Below the pieces are notes generated by a model that was not told the origin of the DNA, ran no database searches, and worked only from the letters and a program-made list of their open reading frames with translations. A DNA stretch of 64,000 bases from Nostoc favosum CHAB5714 (lineage in GTDB: Bacteria > Cyanobacteriota > Cyanobacteriia > Cyanobacteriales > Nostocaceae), in contig NZ_JAIVFQ010000036.1 in NCBI RefSeq assembly GCF_020829495.1, forward strand, positions 1 to 64,000, in the 5' to 3' direction. Numbering within the stretch: the stretch's first letter is position 1; each line of letters opens with the position of its first letter. Made by a program: the position numbers and the translations under genes. Shown here piece after piece: positions 25,663 through 37,300 of the stretch.

Positions 25663-26934
25663 ATGACACAATCACAGTCTCCATCAAATTCTAACTCTGC
25701 TGCCGGACGTAACCTGCCACCAATGCCGCCACCACCGCCAACCTCTAGTACCCAGAGGCAGATGACACAAACATTGGATATGTCAGATAGGAATACCAAC
25801 GCGCCTGTTGCAGGTCATCGTCCGGTTAGTCCACCGCCAATACCTAGTTCAGTTCCCCTTAAAAACAGCAGTCCACAACTTACTTTAGCGAAGTTAATCA
25901 GAGAAGCTTTCGATCAGGGATATTCTGACATTCACTTGGGTGTAGGTGAAGTACCGCGCTTCCGCAGCCGAGGAGAAATTCAACCAACGGATTATCCAGA
26001 AACAGATAAAGAAGCTTTTATGAGTTGGTTACGGGAGGTGATGAGTGAAGGGGAAATTCAGCGTTTTGAAGAACACTTAGAATTTGACGGAGCAACTCAA
26101 TATGACTTTGCTCGCGTGCGGATTAATGTTTTTGGCTCCCTTAAAGGGCCTGCGATGGTGTTGCGGTTGATTCCGCTAAAAATCTTAACTATGGAACAGT
26201 TGAGATTACCCCCGGTTTTTCGGGATATTTGTCATCATCACAAAGGATTAATTTTAGTGACTGGGCCCACTGGTTCTGGTAAGTCCACCACAATGGCGGC
26301 GATGGTTGACTACATCAATAAGGAGATGGCCAAGCATATCATCACCATTGAAGACCCGATAGAATTTATCCATCAAAGCCGCAAGTCTTTAGTCAAACAA
26401 CGGGAAGTGGGAATGCATACCCGGAAATTTGACAACGCTTTGAAAGCAGCTTTGCGGGAAGATCCAGATTTGATTCTGGTGGGGGAAATGCGGGATAAAG
26501 AAACAGTTAACACCGCCCTAAAAGCCGCTCAGACTGGTCACTTGGTCATGGGAACCCTGCACACCAATAGCGCTGTCAAAACCATTGAGCGGATTCTCAA
26601 TCTCTACTCTGGTGACGAACAGGATGCAATGCGGGTGGCAATTTCTGAGTCTTTGGTGGCAGTAATTGCCCAAGGTTTGTGCCGCACAACTGACGGGAAG
26701 CGGGCTGCTTTCCACGATGTGCTGATCAATACTGAGGCTATTAAGGAATGGATCAAAGACGGTAAGTATGATGAAATTGGCGAGTTGATGAAACAAGCTG
26801 GCTTTGACGGTATGGTTACGATGAATCAGTCCTTGCTCAATCTCTATCAAGACGGCCGCATCACTGAAGAAACTGCTTTAGAAATGTCGCCAACTCCTAA
26901 CGAAATGGCACAGTTTCTCCGAGGTCGAGTTTAA
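25663..26934 (+). CDS. PilT-family twitching ATPase
   Basis: 423 residues. A proline-rich, disordered N-terminus (1-70, with PPMPPPPPT) precedes the PilT core: Walker A GPTGSGKSTTM near 205-213, Asp box ITIEDPIEF, Walker B DLILVGEMRDKET (AIRAGMRD-type) and His box GHLVMGTLHTNSA. The hexameric ATPase retracts type IV pili at the inner membrane. Cyanobacteria have more than one PilT; the long Pro-rich start suggests a paralogue rather than the housekeeping copy. Followed by an STRR and then the KaiB-like gene, 219 bp on. Confidence 0.93.
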   Translation: MTQSQSPSNSNSAAGRNLPPMPPPPPTSSTQRQMTQTLDMSDRNTNAPVAGHRPVSPPPIPSSVPLKNSSPQLTLAKLIREAFDQGYSDIHLGVGEVPRFRSRGEIQPTDYPETDKEAFMSWLREVMSEGEIQRFEEHLEFDGATQYDFARVRINVFGSLKGPAMVLRLIPLKILTMEQLRLPPVFRDICHHHKGLILVTGPTGSGKSTTMAAMVDYINKEMAKHIITIEDPIEFIHQSRKSLVKQREVGMHTRKFDNALKAALREDPDLILVGEMRDKETVNTALKAAQTGHLVMGTLHTNSAVKTIERILNLYSGDEQDAMRVAISESLVAVIAQGLCRTTDGKRAAFHDVLINTEAIKEWIKDGKYDEIGELMKQAGFDGMVTMNQSLLNLYQDGRITEETALEMSPTPNEMAQFLRGRV

Positions 26935-26937
26935 GAT

Positions 26938-27068
26938 TGAGCATTGGGCATGGGGCATGGGGCATGGGGCATGGGGCATTGGGCATTGGTTATTAATTAT
27001 TCTCCTCTGCCTCCCCTGCTCCCCCTGTCCCCTCATCTCCGACTCCCCACTCCCCACTCCCCACTCCC
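26938..27068. repeat. Heptameric STRRs
   Basis: GGGCATG/GGGCATT heptamers at 26942-26985 and CACTCCC heptamers at about 27043-27065, separated by C-rich CTCCCCCTG words. Confidence 0.85.
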
Positions 27069-27152
27069 AAATATCTTTGTCATCCTGGTTGCGGTTATAG
27101 CTAAGGTAAAAGGTAAAAGAGAGAATTTTTTACTTTTACCTTCCTAACCTCT

Positions 27153-27920
27153 GTGAATAATTTGACGACAAACAAACTATCTACACCCCAGTTGTTTAAA
27201 GGCATTGCCCTATTTACACCTGGAGGAGATTTAATTTACTGCATCGACCCTAGCAAGCAAGGTCGATGGCATTTGCATTTGTGTTCGGCTTTGCAAGAAA
27301 TCCTAGATTTACCAGAGCCACCGCACTTTTTAGTGCCTTGTTATACTGCAACTATTGACCACTGGTTAGATCCGCGCACTCAACAAGTGCGAACTTTTGC
27401 TGAAGCTTATCCGGCTGTAATTAGACATCAAGCTTTGCTGAATGCCATTTTTGCCACAGGGGAGTTAGTATGGCAAGCAGCTCCTTGGCAGGAGGGGTTG
27501 TGCGATCGCATGGTCTTAACAACTTATCGTTCCTCATTCCCGCAGCTTTGGGAGGATCACGATTTAATTGTCCGTCTAGACCTTTCTGAACCTGTGCCAA
27601 AATACCACCAGCCAGTAATTGTACAAAAAAAGGAAGTGATTACACAAGGCTATGTTCTGCGATTGTTTGTTGCAGGACATAGCAGTACCACCGAACGCAT
27701 TCTGCAAAATTTACACGAATTGTTGGAGCGATCGCTCGGACATCCTTATACTCTGAAAGTGATTGATGTTTTAACTCATCCAGAACAAGCAGAACTCAAT
27801 CAGGTTTCTGCAACTCCTACCCTTGTCAAAGTTTGGCCGCACCCAATTCGGCGAATCGTTGGAGAGTTGGATCATGTAGAAAAGATTTTACAGATGTTAG
27901 CTGCTAAGGAAAAATTTTAA
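27153..27920 (+). CDS. Protein with C-terminal KaiB-like domain
   Basis: 255 residues from a GTG start. The first about 160 residues have no assignment (FKGIALFTPGGDLIYCIDPS, later VLTTYRSSFPQLWEDHD). The end (about 168-250) has the thioredoxin-like KaiB fold: YVLRLFVAGHSSTTERILQN, then LKVIDVLTHPEQAELNQVSATPT with the cis-Pro-type TPTL, and IVGELD. KaiB itself is about 100 residues and SasA has such a domain at its N-terminus; here it is C-terminal. A role in clock output or redox/protein interaction is possible but not shown. Confidence 0.8.
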   Translation: MNNLTTNKLSTPQLFKGIALFTPGGDLIYCIDPSKQGRWHLHLCSALQEILDLPEPPHFLVPCYTATIDHWLDPRTQQVRTFAEAYPAVIRHQALLNAIFATGELVWQAAPWQEGLCDRMVLTTYRSSFPQLWEDHDLIVRLDLSEPVPKYHQPVIVQKKEVITQGYVLRLFVAGHSSTTERILQNLHELLERSLGHPYTLKVIDVLTHPEQAELNQVSATPTLVKVWPHPIRRIVGELDHVEKILQMLAAKEKF

Positions 27921-28939
27921 GTTTTATAACGAATTGAGGGTAAAAGTGAAACGCAAAGGTTTTAGGACTTACGCACTGGTAACGGAAAACGAACCACAGA
28001 GAAGCCAGTGCGCCCTTGCGGTTAAGAGACTTGTTCGCGCAGCGTCTCCCCTTGGGAGAAGCAACTGGCGCGGCGCAGAGGTCACGGAGGAATGAGAGTT
28101 TGAGAAGGTTTTTGCGTAAGTCCTAGGTTTGATAGGTGGCAATTGTTTTCGCTAGAAATGAAAGAAAGTCTGTACTAAGCTAATGGATAATGAACTGCTT
28201 TGCAATCAGACTAGTTTTTTTGCCCAGTGCGCGAATGGGTAGGTGTTGGTTAAGAGGTGACTACAAAAAAAGTATTGATAGTTGCAATTAACTAAAATCC
28301 CTATTAACCCAAGTTGCGGGTTATTAAATTTTAGATTTTTTTGCATCCGTCCACTCATGCGATCGCCATCACAAGTTGACGGTTGGAATTCTTCTTACGC
28401 ATTACTTTTAAGAATATTTGACTACTTTCTTCTGTTGGGTATAACTGGGGTGATTAGGTTTATGCGATCGCTGGCAATGGCACGGGTCTACAGCACTCAC
28501 ACAACACAAAATCCCACACTCACACTGCGATCTCGTTTAGCGTGGCTTGACGGGTTGGGGTTTTGTTGCTTCTATCCGCAATATTAAAATTTTGTTAGCA
28601 CGGCATTGCTTGCAGGAACTTGAACGATAACGGACAAATTGCACTTAGTCATATATTTTACATTCATCTTGCTAAATGCAAAATGTGATCTAAAAAATCT
28701 ATCTAATCATCACATCGTTAAGGATTGCTAGAAAAGCTTACACACTATAAAACAAAGTGACCTGTACTTCTACGGTACAGGTTATACAACTAAGTTGTTA
28801 TTGAATTGTTAGAAATCTATTCTCCTTTTAACTTTTTCTTAAGCGCTTTTACAATTTTCCAAAGTTTTATTGGGCTGACTTAGCAAATTGAGCAAATCAA
28901 GCGATCGCTTGCAGTACAATCAAATATTGGATGGTAACT
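27921..28939. other. 1-kb spacer with MITE and hairpin
   Basis: A MITE with TAGGACTTACGCA / TGCGTAAGTCCTA ends occupies 27963-28125 and contains the 77-bp repeat shared with 9927-10003. A hairpin ACCTGTAC / GTACAGGT lies at 28760-28783. An open frame at 28282-28587 (101 codons) has no family match, poor start and HIP1 sites, and I do not call it. Confidence 0.6.
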
Positions 28940-29854
28940 TTAGGGCGATTTTGTTAAATTATAAAATCTATCAGAACGCATCTGAGTACCATTTCGCCAA
29001 ACTTCCACTTTTTCAGGACTGACTAAATAATAAAAACTACCATTATCTGCTCGATATCTGCCTTTGCCAATATTTAAAGCTGCTATTTTTATAGGCTTAG
29101 TAGGCTCTTGTTTCAACTGCCCAATATAAAATAACTGACCATTTTCTTCACAGACTTTTACACGAATACTTGCAGTCTCACCCTCAATCATGGTAACTCC
29201 ATTGCATTTAGTATCAGTGCTAACAGATGCAAAACCTATTGGAATTGGCTGGGAACGTGAAACTTGCTTTGCTACTGGGGGTGTCGAGACTGGGTGCTTC
29301 AGGTTATCCATTTGCTGAACTTTAGCAGCAGAAGCAACACTTGCAGTTAAGGATGTTAACAGACGAAGAGGATCAACTGCTATTCGACCATTTGGATGAA
29401 CTTCAAAGTGCAGATGAGGCGCTGTACTATTGCCTGTAGATCCCATCTCAGCAATAATTTGACCTTGAATGACCTGTTGACCCTTGCTCACCAACAAACG
29501 GCGATTGTGACCATAAACAGTGATGCTGCCGTCAAGATGTTTAATAGTTATAGCATTGCCTAATCCCCAATCATCCCAACCTGCTTTGATCACTGTACCA
29601 GATGCAGCAGCAATAATAGGAGTTCCAGATGCCCCTGCAATATCAATTCCTTCATGTTGATATTTGCGGAAGCCTTGAGAAATAAACCCTTGAGTCGGCC
29701 AGATTAAGTTAGAAGCAGGGATAAGAGTTTGCCCAATTGGGGAATCGTCTGCTAACTGTGTTAGGACAGGTGTAGTTGTACTTAATACGGCGGTTAAAGA
29801 GATTAACCCAATTAGTCCATAAGTGCGGTATCGATAAACGGTAACTTTTTTCAT
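28940..29854 (-). CDS. Exported M23 (LytM) peptidoglycan peptidase
   Basis: 304 residues. Basic start and hydrophobic segment (12-30) form a signal peptide or anchor. The M23 domain has zinc ligands H67 and D71 (HEGID) and H149 (PHLHFEV), with H116 and H147 as the catalytic pair (YGHNRR, APHLH); all are present so it should be an active endopeptidase cutting peptidoglycan cross-bridges. A C-terminal domain (about 185-304) is unassigned, with an SRA-like repeat of short beta strands. Acts in the periplasm in cell-wall remodelling. Confidence 0.92.
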   Translation of the reverse strand: MKKVTVYRYRTYGLIGLISLTAVLSTTTPVLTQLADDSPIGQTLIPASNLIWPTQGFISQGFRKYQHEGIDIAGASGTPIIAAASGTVIKAGWDDWGLGNAITIKHLDGSITVYGHNRRLLVSKGQQVIQGQIIAEMGSTGNSTAPHLHFEVHPNGRIAVDPLRLLTSLTASVASAAKVQQMDNLKHPVSTPPVAKQVSRSQPIPIGFASVSTDTKCNGVTMIEGETASIRVKVCEENGQLFYIGQLKQEPTKPIKIAALNIGKGRYRADNGSFYYLVSPEKVEVWRNGTQMRSDRFYNLTKSP

Positions 29855-30568
29855 AAATTAAAAGTTTATTCAAACAATAATTCAGATAGTTTCTGATTAT
29901 TTGTTGTTTCAAGCTGACTCGGAAAATATCAGGAAATTTAGCAGATATGGCATCTCCAAGTCCCTCGCCAAACATCCTGACTTTTCACGTTATGTGGAAA
30001 AGTCCACTAAAAACCTAACCCCCTAACCCCCTAACCCCCAACCCGTGGCGGGAAGGGGGAAATTCAAAGTCTCTCTCCTTAAAGGAAGAGAGAAATAGAA
30101 GTGAGGTTTTCCAGATGACCTGAATTGTCAGGCCAAACATCTTGGCACTACAAGTGTAATCTTTGCCCCGTATGCCAGCCACCGACGCATCGAACGGTGG
30201 CATACGTTTATCGAAACAGAATTCAGGAGTCAGGAGTCAGGAGTCAGAATTCAGCGTCAACTGCCACACCTAAAGAGTGGAATGTGGCTTGTAACTAGGA
30301 AATAGAATTTCCCGAAACATACGGGGTCTTGACTGACCTCTGCTCCTCCGTCCCTTGGGTAGAGGAAAGAATAATCATGGACATTCCTAGAAGCATTGAG
30401 ATTCGCGTGCGTCTCGTAGAGAGTGTCTGAATAAGTGGGTTTAAGATCCCCACGAAATCGTAGATTTCCTGGTCTTTAATTAGTCGCGGGTCTGAATCCC
30501 CCACTAAAAGATTGCTGAATTCTGAATTCTGGCTTCTGAATTCTTCAATGTGATTCTTCCCTTCTAGC
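29855..30568. other. Spacer filled with dispersed repeats
   Basis: No gene. A GACTTTTCAC/GTGGAAAAGTC hairpin at 29980-30005, CTAACCCC tandem units at 30013-30040 and a GGAGTCA heptamer STRR at 30225-30250. The stretch 30420-30500 contains the GGGTTTAAG(T/A)(C/T)CCCC word also seen at 47655, 51488 and 53040. Confidence 0.6.
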
Positions 30569-31006
30569 TCAGGACTTAGTGTAATTCTCGATTACTTTGG
30601 CTAAGTCTGGCACTGCTTCTTCTACGTGCTTTTTGGCTGAACCGCGAAATTTTTCATAGGTTCCTCGCACGATTTGGCGCTTGGCGTTCTTGACTCTAGC
30701 ATCGGTGACACCGAGTAGCGCGTCTGCCGTCTGAGAGCGATTCGCACTCAGGTATTCAATTGGATCGCCTTTCTGTACGCCTTCACTCCAGATGGGATCA
30801 AGTGCTGTGAAGCACTGCGGTAAAATCTGCTCAACCACGTAGGGGATATACCCTGGCTTAACCCCCTTCAGGGCGGCGAAGGCAGTTTTTAAAGCCATAC
30901 CACTCATGCCTGACTTGGATGCAAGCTGTCCTTCAATCATGTTGCAACAGTCATCTATGACCATAGCCTTTTTGGTCGGGTTCAAAAGTCCGTCGCTAAG
31001 TCCCAT
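30569..31006 (-). CDS. Conserved hypothetical (DUF6918-like)
   Basis: 145 residues, soluble, helical, ordered MGLSDGLLNPTKKAMVIDDC, then a region GLKxxKPGYIPYVVEQILPQ and WSEGVQKGDP. The pattern is that of DUF6918 proteins found in cyanobacteria and actinobacteria; I am fairly but not fully sure. Function unknown. AAGGAAAAG precedes the ATG. Located between a repeat-filled spacer and a broken RND gene. Confidence 0.7.
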   Translation of the reverse strand: MGLSDGLLNPTKKAMVIDDCCNMIEGQLASKSGMSGMALKTAFAALKGVKPGYIPYVVEQILPQCFTALDPIWSEGVQKGDPIEYLSANRSQTADALLGVTDARVKNAKRQIVRGTYEKFRGSAKKHVEEAVPDLAKVIENYTKS

Positions 31007-31123
31007 TTCACTTTTCCTTATCTAAGTACTGAATTTCTATTCGACTAATTTTTTTAGCAAGCAGGAAATTACAGAAAATCGTATCAGAGTTAGAGGATGT
31101 TATGGACATCACATTTTCACTTC

Positions 31124-31405
31124 TTAAGTCTTTGCTGATAACGGGTGCTTTTTATTTGCAGCTGCAATGAATTTTTGAGCAGTCTCAACCAGGGTTTCAA
31201 TCGGCGCACTAATGTTGGTAACAGTGCTTTCTGTTGTTTGAGCATCCGCACCAATGTTGTTGGAGCTAACGGTGATTTGCACCGGGGCGAGATCCGGTAG
31301 CTGAGAAATCGGCAGGATCGGAATACAGATGCTCCTTAGCAGCAAAATAATGAACGTGCAGACCGTCGTCAGGACTGGACGTCTGATGAAGGTATTGACA
31401 AACAT
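31124..31405 (-). pseudogene. RND efflux pump N-terminal fragment
   Basis: The first about 66 residues match the start of AcrB/HAE1-type pumps: MFVNTFIRRPVLTTVCTFII, then PILPISQLPDLAPVQITVSS and AQTTESTVTNI. After the porter-domain start the sequence turns into an unrelated ETLVETAQKFIAAANKK and stops at 93 codons, where a pump should have more than 1000. A remnant of an efflux operon. Confidence 0.8.
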
Positions 31406-31539
31406 AAATTAGGCAAAAGTTCAAGACTCGTTAGTGAGGTAGTAGCTTTTTATTAATATAAGGATTATTAAGGCTTAGTGTAGGCGATCGCCCAAAATTG
31501 CGGCTTGGGAATTTTTAAAAAGCCAAGGAGAGCAAGGGA

Positions 31540-31790
31540 GTGGAGTTCAAAGACTCATTAATGGAGCTAAAAGACTGATTAACGGAGTTCAAAGACTCAT
31601 TAATGGAGCTAAAAGACTCATTAATGGAGTTCAAAGACTCATTAATGGAGTTCAAAGACTCATTAATGGAGTTCAAAGACTCATTAATGGAGTTCAAAGA
31701 CTCATTAACGGAGCTAAAAGACTCATTAATGGAGCTAAAAGACTCATTAATGGAGCTAAAAGACTCATTAATGGAGTTCAAAGCCTCATT
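31540..31790. repeat. 21-bp tandem repeat array, ~12 units
   Basis: Units of 21 bp, core ACTCATTAATGGAGTTCAAAG with a GGAGCTAAAAG variant. Long frames stay open on both strands: S-I-N-E-S-L-N heptads on the minus strand (31515-31817), M-E-F-K-D-S-L on the plus strand (31603-31833). Both look like coiled coils only because of the period. Confidence 0.9.
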
Positions 31791-31797
31791 GTATTCT

Positions 31798-32287
31798 CTC
31801 GTTCCCATGTTCTGCATGGGAATGGCTGATTAGAGGCTCTTTTTCCAGTCAGACATTGAGGCAGCAGCCACATGAATGCATTCCCAGGCTCCCGCCTGGG
31901 AACGAGGAAAATTTAAATCGTCTTACTTCACAGAAAATTTATATATCTATTGTTGTAAAGTCTTAGCTACTAACCTAGTGGAGGCTAGTAAAACCAGCAT
32001 AAATACTGTTTTTTGATTGACGTTCCACTGTTTGCATCTATCTAAAAAATATATTTATTTGGCAAAGATAGTCAAAAATAACTTGTAAGAGGTACGTGGA
32101 ATATCTTAATTTACTAACGTAACAAATGTTTCAGCCTAATTCGTAATTGTAATTTAGGATACATTACCTGCTCATAATCTTTAATTTGAATCGCTCAAAT
32201 TAAAAGTGGGTTAATTTGGCATTTTATTTGTAATTTCTAATTAGTAATCAAGAATTAGTAATTTTTGATAAACCTTTGGAGGATTTA
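31798..32287. other. Spacer with hairpin repeats
   Basis: Two hairpins of the GTTCCCATG..CATGGGAA (31800-31822) and TTCCCAGGC..GCCTGGGAA (about 31883-31904) kind, possibly the ends of a small element. The remaining 380 bp up to the PEP-CTERM gene are AT-rich with no ORF. Confidence 0.55.
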
Positions 32288-32953
32288 ATGTTTATGTCCA
32301 TATCAAATCTAGCGAAAACGCTATCGATAGTAACAGCTGGTTCAGCATTTATTGCTTTCGGTGCTATTGATAAAGCAGAGGCAGCATTCATTACCAGTCA
32401 ATCAGATCCAGCGTTATCAGGAACAAAGCTGATTGACTTTGAAAGCGTTACACCAGGTAGCTATACATCGTTGACAATTGGTGATGTAAATTTCTCTCCT
32501 AGTGTTGGTGAGGTAGAGTTTGTTAATGCGGACTATGCTGGAGATTATAACACCCAAGGACAGTCACTTCAAAACACTTATGCTGTCAAAGCATTTAACA
32601 ATCTAAAAATTAGTTTTCTTACTCCTGTAAAAACATTTGGCTTTAATTGGGGAGCATCTAATGTTCCTTGGAAATTGACTGCGTTTGATTCTTCTAACAA
32701 TATTCTTGATTCCCAAGTTCTACCAATTGTAGTTTCCTCGAATGCAGGTGATTTTTTTGGGATTAAAAATGTAAGTGCCCCCATAAGCTATGCAACCTTA
32801 GTCGCAAGTGAATTTGGCGATTATGTGTTGATTGATAACTTTAAATCTAAATCTGTATCAGTTCCAGAACCCTTGAATATAGCTGGGACTGGCTTAGTAG
32901 GAGCAATGGGTCTATGGCTGAACAGAAAGAAAGTCACAACAAAAAAAGCATAA
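32288..32953 (+). CDS. PEP-CTERM sorted exported protein
   Basis: From ATG 32288 (GGAGG 5 bases before it) 221 residues. Signal peptide about 1-30 ending EAEA-like (KAEAAF). The body is beta-rich (FESVTPGSYTSLTIGDVNFS) as in secreted adhesive proteins. C-terminus has VPEP, a hydrophobic helix (IAGTGLVGAMGLWL) and RKK, the three-part PEP-CTERM signal processed by exosortase. It is probably an extracellular or matrix protein. The family has no known activity. Confidence 0.88.
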   Translation: MFMSISNLAKTLSIVTAGSAFIAFGAIDKAEAAFITSQSDPALSGTKLIDFESVTPGSYTSLTIGDVNFSPSVGEVEFVNADYAGDYNTQGQSLQNTYAVKAFNNLKISFLTPVKTFGFNWGASNVPWKLTAFDSSNNILDSQVLPIVVSSNAGDFFGIKNVSAPISYATLVASEFGDYVLIDNFKSKSVSVPEPLNIAGTGLVGAMGLWLNRKKVTTKKA

Positions 32954-33037
32954 ATAAGTAAATGCAGAACTAAATAAGGCATTCAAAATGTTGATGGTAT
33001 GTTCAGTAGTACTTTTTTGAAAGTCATTTGTAATCTT

Positions 33038-33073
33038 GTAGGGTGGATCACGGCAAGCCGTAACCCACCCTAC
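33038..33073. terminator. Hairpin between convergent genes
   Basis: GTAGGGTGG (33038-33046) and CCACCCTAC (33065-33073) with an inner CGGCAAGCCG. It has no T-run; the sequence is a common dispersed hairpin in cyanobacteria and may end both convergent transcripts. Confidence 0.5.
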
Positions 33074-33106
33074 ATTTATAAGTGCCAGATTAACAAATCC
33101 AAATTT

Positions 33107-34756
33107 CTAGTTAGCTTTGCCATTACCCTGAAAATTTAACAACTGCTCATCATTGACCCAAATTGCTTGCTGAGGTACAGAAATAGAAATTCCAGCTTCG
33201 TCTAGGGCAACTTTCAGACGGCGGCGAAACTCCCGTGCAACATCCCATTGCTTGAGGGGCTGTGTTTTAATCCATACACGAATAATTAAACCGCGATCGC
33301 CAAATTGATCTATTCCCAAAACTTGCGGTGTTTCCAGAATTTGACGCTCCCATTGCGGATCTTTATCCATCTCAAAGCCAATACTTTCAATCAACTTCAA
33401 AGCCTTTTCAATATCGGCTTGGTAGGCGATGGGGATCGTTAAATCGGCTCGTGACCAACGGCTAGAAAGATTGGCAACAACTTTAATTTCACCATTAGGA
33501 ATCGTAATCAAGCGCCCTTCGGAATCCCGCACTTGGGTCATCCGCAGATTCAGATTTTCTACTAAGCCTCCCACGTTTCCGACAGTAATCACATCGCCTA
33601 AAGCGTACTGGTCTTCTAAAATGATCAAGAAACCATTAATCGCATCTTTAATTAGGTTTTGCGAAGCCAGAGACACCGCAACACCAACTAAACTGGCACC
33701 CGCTAGCAAGGGAACGATATCTATCCCCAATGACACCAGCGCTAGCAAGAAGCCTACTCCTACGCAGATACCAGTAGCGATGCTTTTAGTCACGCCGGAA
33801 AATGTAGAAACTCGCAGTTGCAACCGTTCAGAACTTTCTGGAGTCAATAAAGCACCACTGCTGATCAGAGTAGTGGTAAAGCGGTCAATGAGGGCGTAGA
33901 TGAGACGGATTGCTACGTAAGTCCCCAGGAACACAACACCTAATCGCAAAGGAAATTGGGCAGCTGTGAGAATTACTACCTGGAATGGTCGTGTGTAGGG
34001 AAATAGACCCAAAATAAAGAAACTTCCACTTCCCCAAATTCCTGCTTGAGTTAGCTGAAACAATCGTCTTTTGACTTCTTGGATATGTCGATGTTGCTGT
34101 TGATTCAGTTGTGTTGTAATTGGTTGAGCCGCTACTGGTGAAATTGGATTTAGAGACTCTCCGGGGGGTTGGGAGGCAAGGGGGTATACTACATCGTTTT
34201 TGGAACGTCTTTGCCAGCTATATACCCCCCAACTCATCACAATCATTGCCAATCCGATGCCCGCAGCAATTTTACCTTGGTCGATTAAAAATTGAGTTTG
34301 TCTTTCTTGCTTTGCTTGTTGCAAGTCTTCTTGTAACGATTCTTTGATTTGATTTGCCGATGTCGATATATCTACCTCTCGCAATCCAGCATCCTCAGAA
34401 GTGATGGTCATCAGGTATTGATCGTTGACATAAATTACTGGTAATTCGTTTACTTTGCGAATATTTACCTTGACTGCTGTTTTCGGTGGTGACTGAAAGT
34501 AATTTTGGGCAATTTTCTCCAACTTCTTTTGGATATCTTCTGAACGCTCAGGAAAGTTGCTTCTTGATGCCGCTATCTGAAATAACCGACGACCATCTAA
34601 ATAAATCCAGCCTGTAACAAGTCTATTATTTGCATCATTACTCACACTGCTGGGAGCTTGCAGCTGCGGTAACAAAGGAATCTGGGCTGTGGCTTTTGGC
34701 ACAGATACAACAGCTATGACCATTGAACTAGCGATCGCCAAAAATTGAAAGCGCAC
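33107..34756 (-). CDS. MscS-family mechanosensitive channel
   Basis: 549 residues from a GTG start with AGGAGG 7 bases upstream. Signal peptide (1-24), a periplasmic domain (about 25-160), a first membrane helix (170-182), further helices (about 235-320) and the pore helix rich in Gly/Ala/Ser (VPLLAGASLVGVAVSLASQN near 350-370), then the MscS beta domain (LEDQYALGDVITVGNVGG) and alpha/beta C-terminus. Releases solutes on membrane tension in hypo-osmotic shock. Longer than E. coli MscS because of the N-terminal additions, like YbdG/YnaI or cyanobacterial forms. Confidence 0.92.
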   Translation of the reverse strand: MRFQFLAIASSMVIAVVSVPKATAQIPLLPQLQAPSSVSNDANNRLVTGWIYLDGRRLFQIAASRSNFPERSEDIQKKLEKIAQNYFQSPPKTAVKVNIRKVNELPVIYVNDQYLMTITSEDAGLREVDISTSANQIKESLQEDLQQAKQERQTQFLIDQGKIAAGIGLAMIVMSWGVYSWQRRSKNDVVYPLASQPPGESLNPISPVAAQPITTQLNQQQHRHIQEVKRRLFQLTQAGIWGSGSFFILGLFPYTRPFQVVILTAAQFPLRLGVVFLGTYVAIRLIYALIDRFTTTLISSGALLTPESSERLQLRVSTFSGVTKSIATGICVGVGFLLALVSLGIDIVPLLAGASLVGVAVSLASQNLIKDAINGFLIILEDQYALGDVITVGNVGGLVENLNLRMTQVRDSEGRLITIPNGEIKVVANLSSRWSRADLTIPIAYQADIEKALKLIESIGFEMDKDPQWERQILETPQVLGIDQFGDRGLIIRVWIKTQPLKQWDVAREFRRRLKVALDEAGISISVPQQAIWVNDEQLLNFQGNGKAN

Positions 34757-36427
<1,671 letters not shown>

Positions 36428-36450
36428 TACATTGATTAGTTGATTTTTTT

Positions 36451-36482
36451 GGGGATAGGCGTTTTGCTTATCCCTTTTTTTT
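36451..36482 (+). terminator. Intrinsic terminator of ahcY
   Basis: GGGATA / TATCCC stem followed by eight T, 24 bp after the stop. Confidence 0.88.
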
Positions 36483-36555
36483 GTGTTTCTCTCGCAGAGA
36501 TGCAGAGGCACAGAGAGAGGATATAATAGGATGGAGGGTGTTATTGTAAGTTTGT

Positions 36556-36972
36556 ATGTCAGCAAAAGATTTTTTTCATAATGCTGTTAAGTTAGCTTTA
36601 GAGAAAGATGGTTGGTTAATTACTGATGATCCTTTAATATTTATAGTAGATACTATAGAATTTCGTCTTGATTTAGGAGCAGAAAGACTTTTAGGAGCAG
36701 AAAAAGAAGGAGAAAAAATAGCAGTTGAAATAAAATCTTTTTTGGGAAAATCAGCGATTAGTGAATTTCATACAGCTTTAGGACAAACACTTAATTACCG
36801 TTCTATTTTAAGAAAAGAAGAACCTGATCGTATTTTATATTTAGCAATTAGTTATGAAATATATACAGCTTTTTTTCTGATATCTGTGATTCAAGAAATA
36901 ATTGCTGAACATAAATTAAAATTATTGATATTTGAAAGTAGCAAAGAGGAGATTATTTTATGGAAGGAATGA
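36556..36972 (+). CDS. xisH: XisH-family protein
   Basis: 138 residues, full length. MSAKDFFHNAVKLALEKDGW, D-x-Gxx and a nuclease-like E-x-K (AVEIKSFLG, near 58-60) with an upstream acidic residue in LDLGAERLLGAEK: XisH belongs to a fold related to PD-(D/E)xK nucleases. In Anabaena xisH and xisI are needed with xisF for excision of the fdxN element and control its timing. Its end overlaps xisI by 13 bp. Widespread in Nostoc outside excision elements, so a more general function (perhaps toxin-antitoxin-like) is possible. Confidence 0.92.
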   Translation: MSAKDFFHNAVKLALEKDGWLITDDPLIFIVDTIEFRLDLGAERLLGAEKEGEKIAVEIKSFLGKSAISEFHTALGQTLNYRSILRKEEPDRILYLAISYEIYTAFFLISVIQEIIAEHKLKLLIFESSKEEIILWKE

Positions 36973-37289
36973 ATTATCCTGAATTAGTACAGACAGTATT
37001 AGCAAGACATACAGAAAGTCATTTAGCCAAGGGAACGGAAATACAATTAATATTTGATAATCAAAAAAATCACTATTTAGTAATTCATCTAGGTTGGGAA
37101 GGTGAAAAACGGACTTATGGTTCGGTGATTCATATAGATATTATCAATGGAAAAATCTGGATTCAGTGCGATTTTACAGAGGAAGGTGTAGCTAATGAAT
37201 TAGTAGAATTGGGAGTACCAAAAACAGATATTGTTTTAGGTTTTAGATCACCTCATGTGAGACAGTTTACTGGTTTTGCATCAGTTTAA
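36960..37289 (+). CDS. xisI: XisI-family protein
   Basis: 109 residues. Typical blocks NYPELVQTVLARH, NQKNHYLVIHLGWEGEKRTYGSV and the very conserved GKIWIQCDFTEEGVANELVE plus IVLGFRSPHVRQFTGFA. Partner of XisH; both act on fdxN-element excision in heterocyst development, by an unknown mechanism. Translationally coupled to xisH. Confidence 0.92.
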   Translation: MEGMNYPELVQTVLARHTESHLAKGTEIQLIFDNQKNHYLVIHLGWEGEKRTYGSVIHIDIINGKIWIQCDFTEEGVANELVELGVPKTDIVLGFRSPHVRQFTGFASV

Positions 37290-37300
37290 TGATTTTTTAT

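Noticed and set aside
28282..28587. 101-codon ORF
   Set aside because: No family pattern, poor start and unlike coding composition; inside a spacer with repeats.
31515..31833. Coiled-coil proteins on both strands
   Set aside because: Same reason: 21-bp units leave frames open. No homolog-like flank or start signal.
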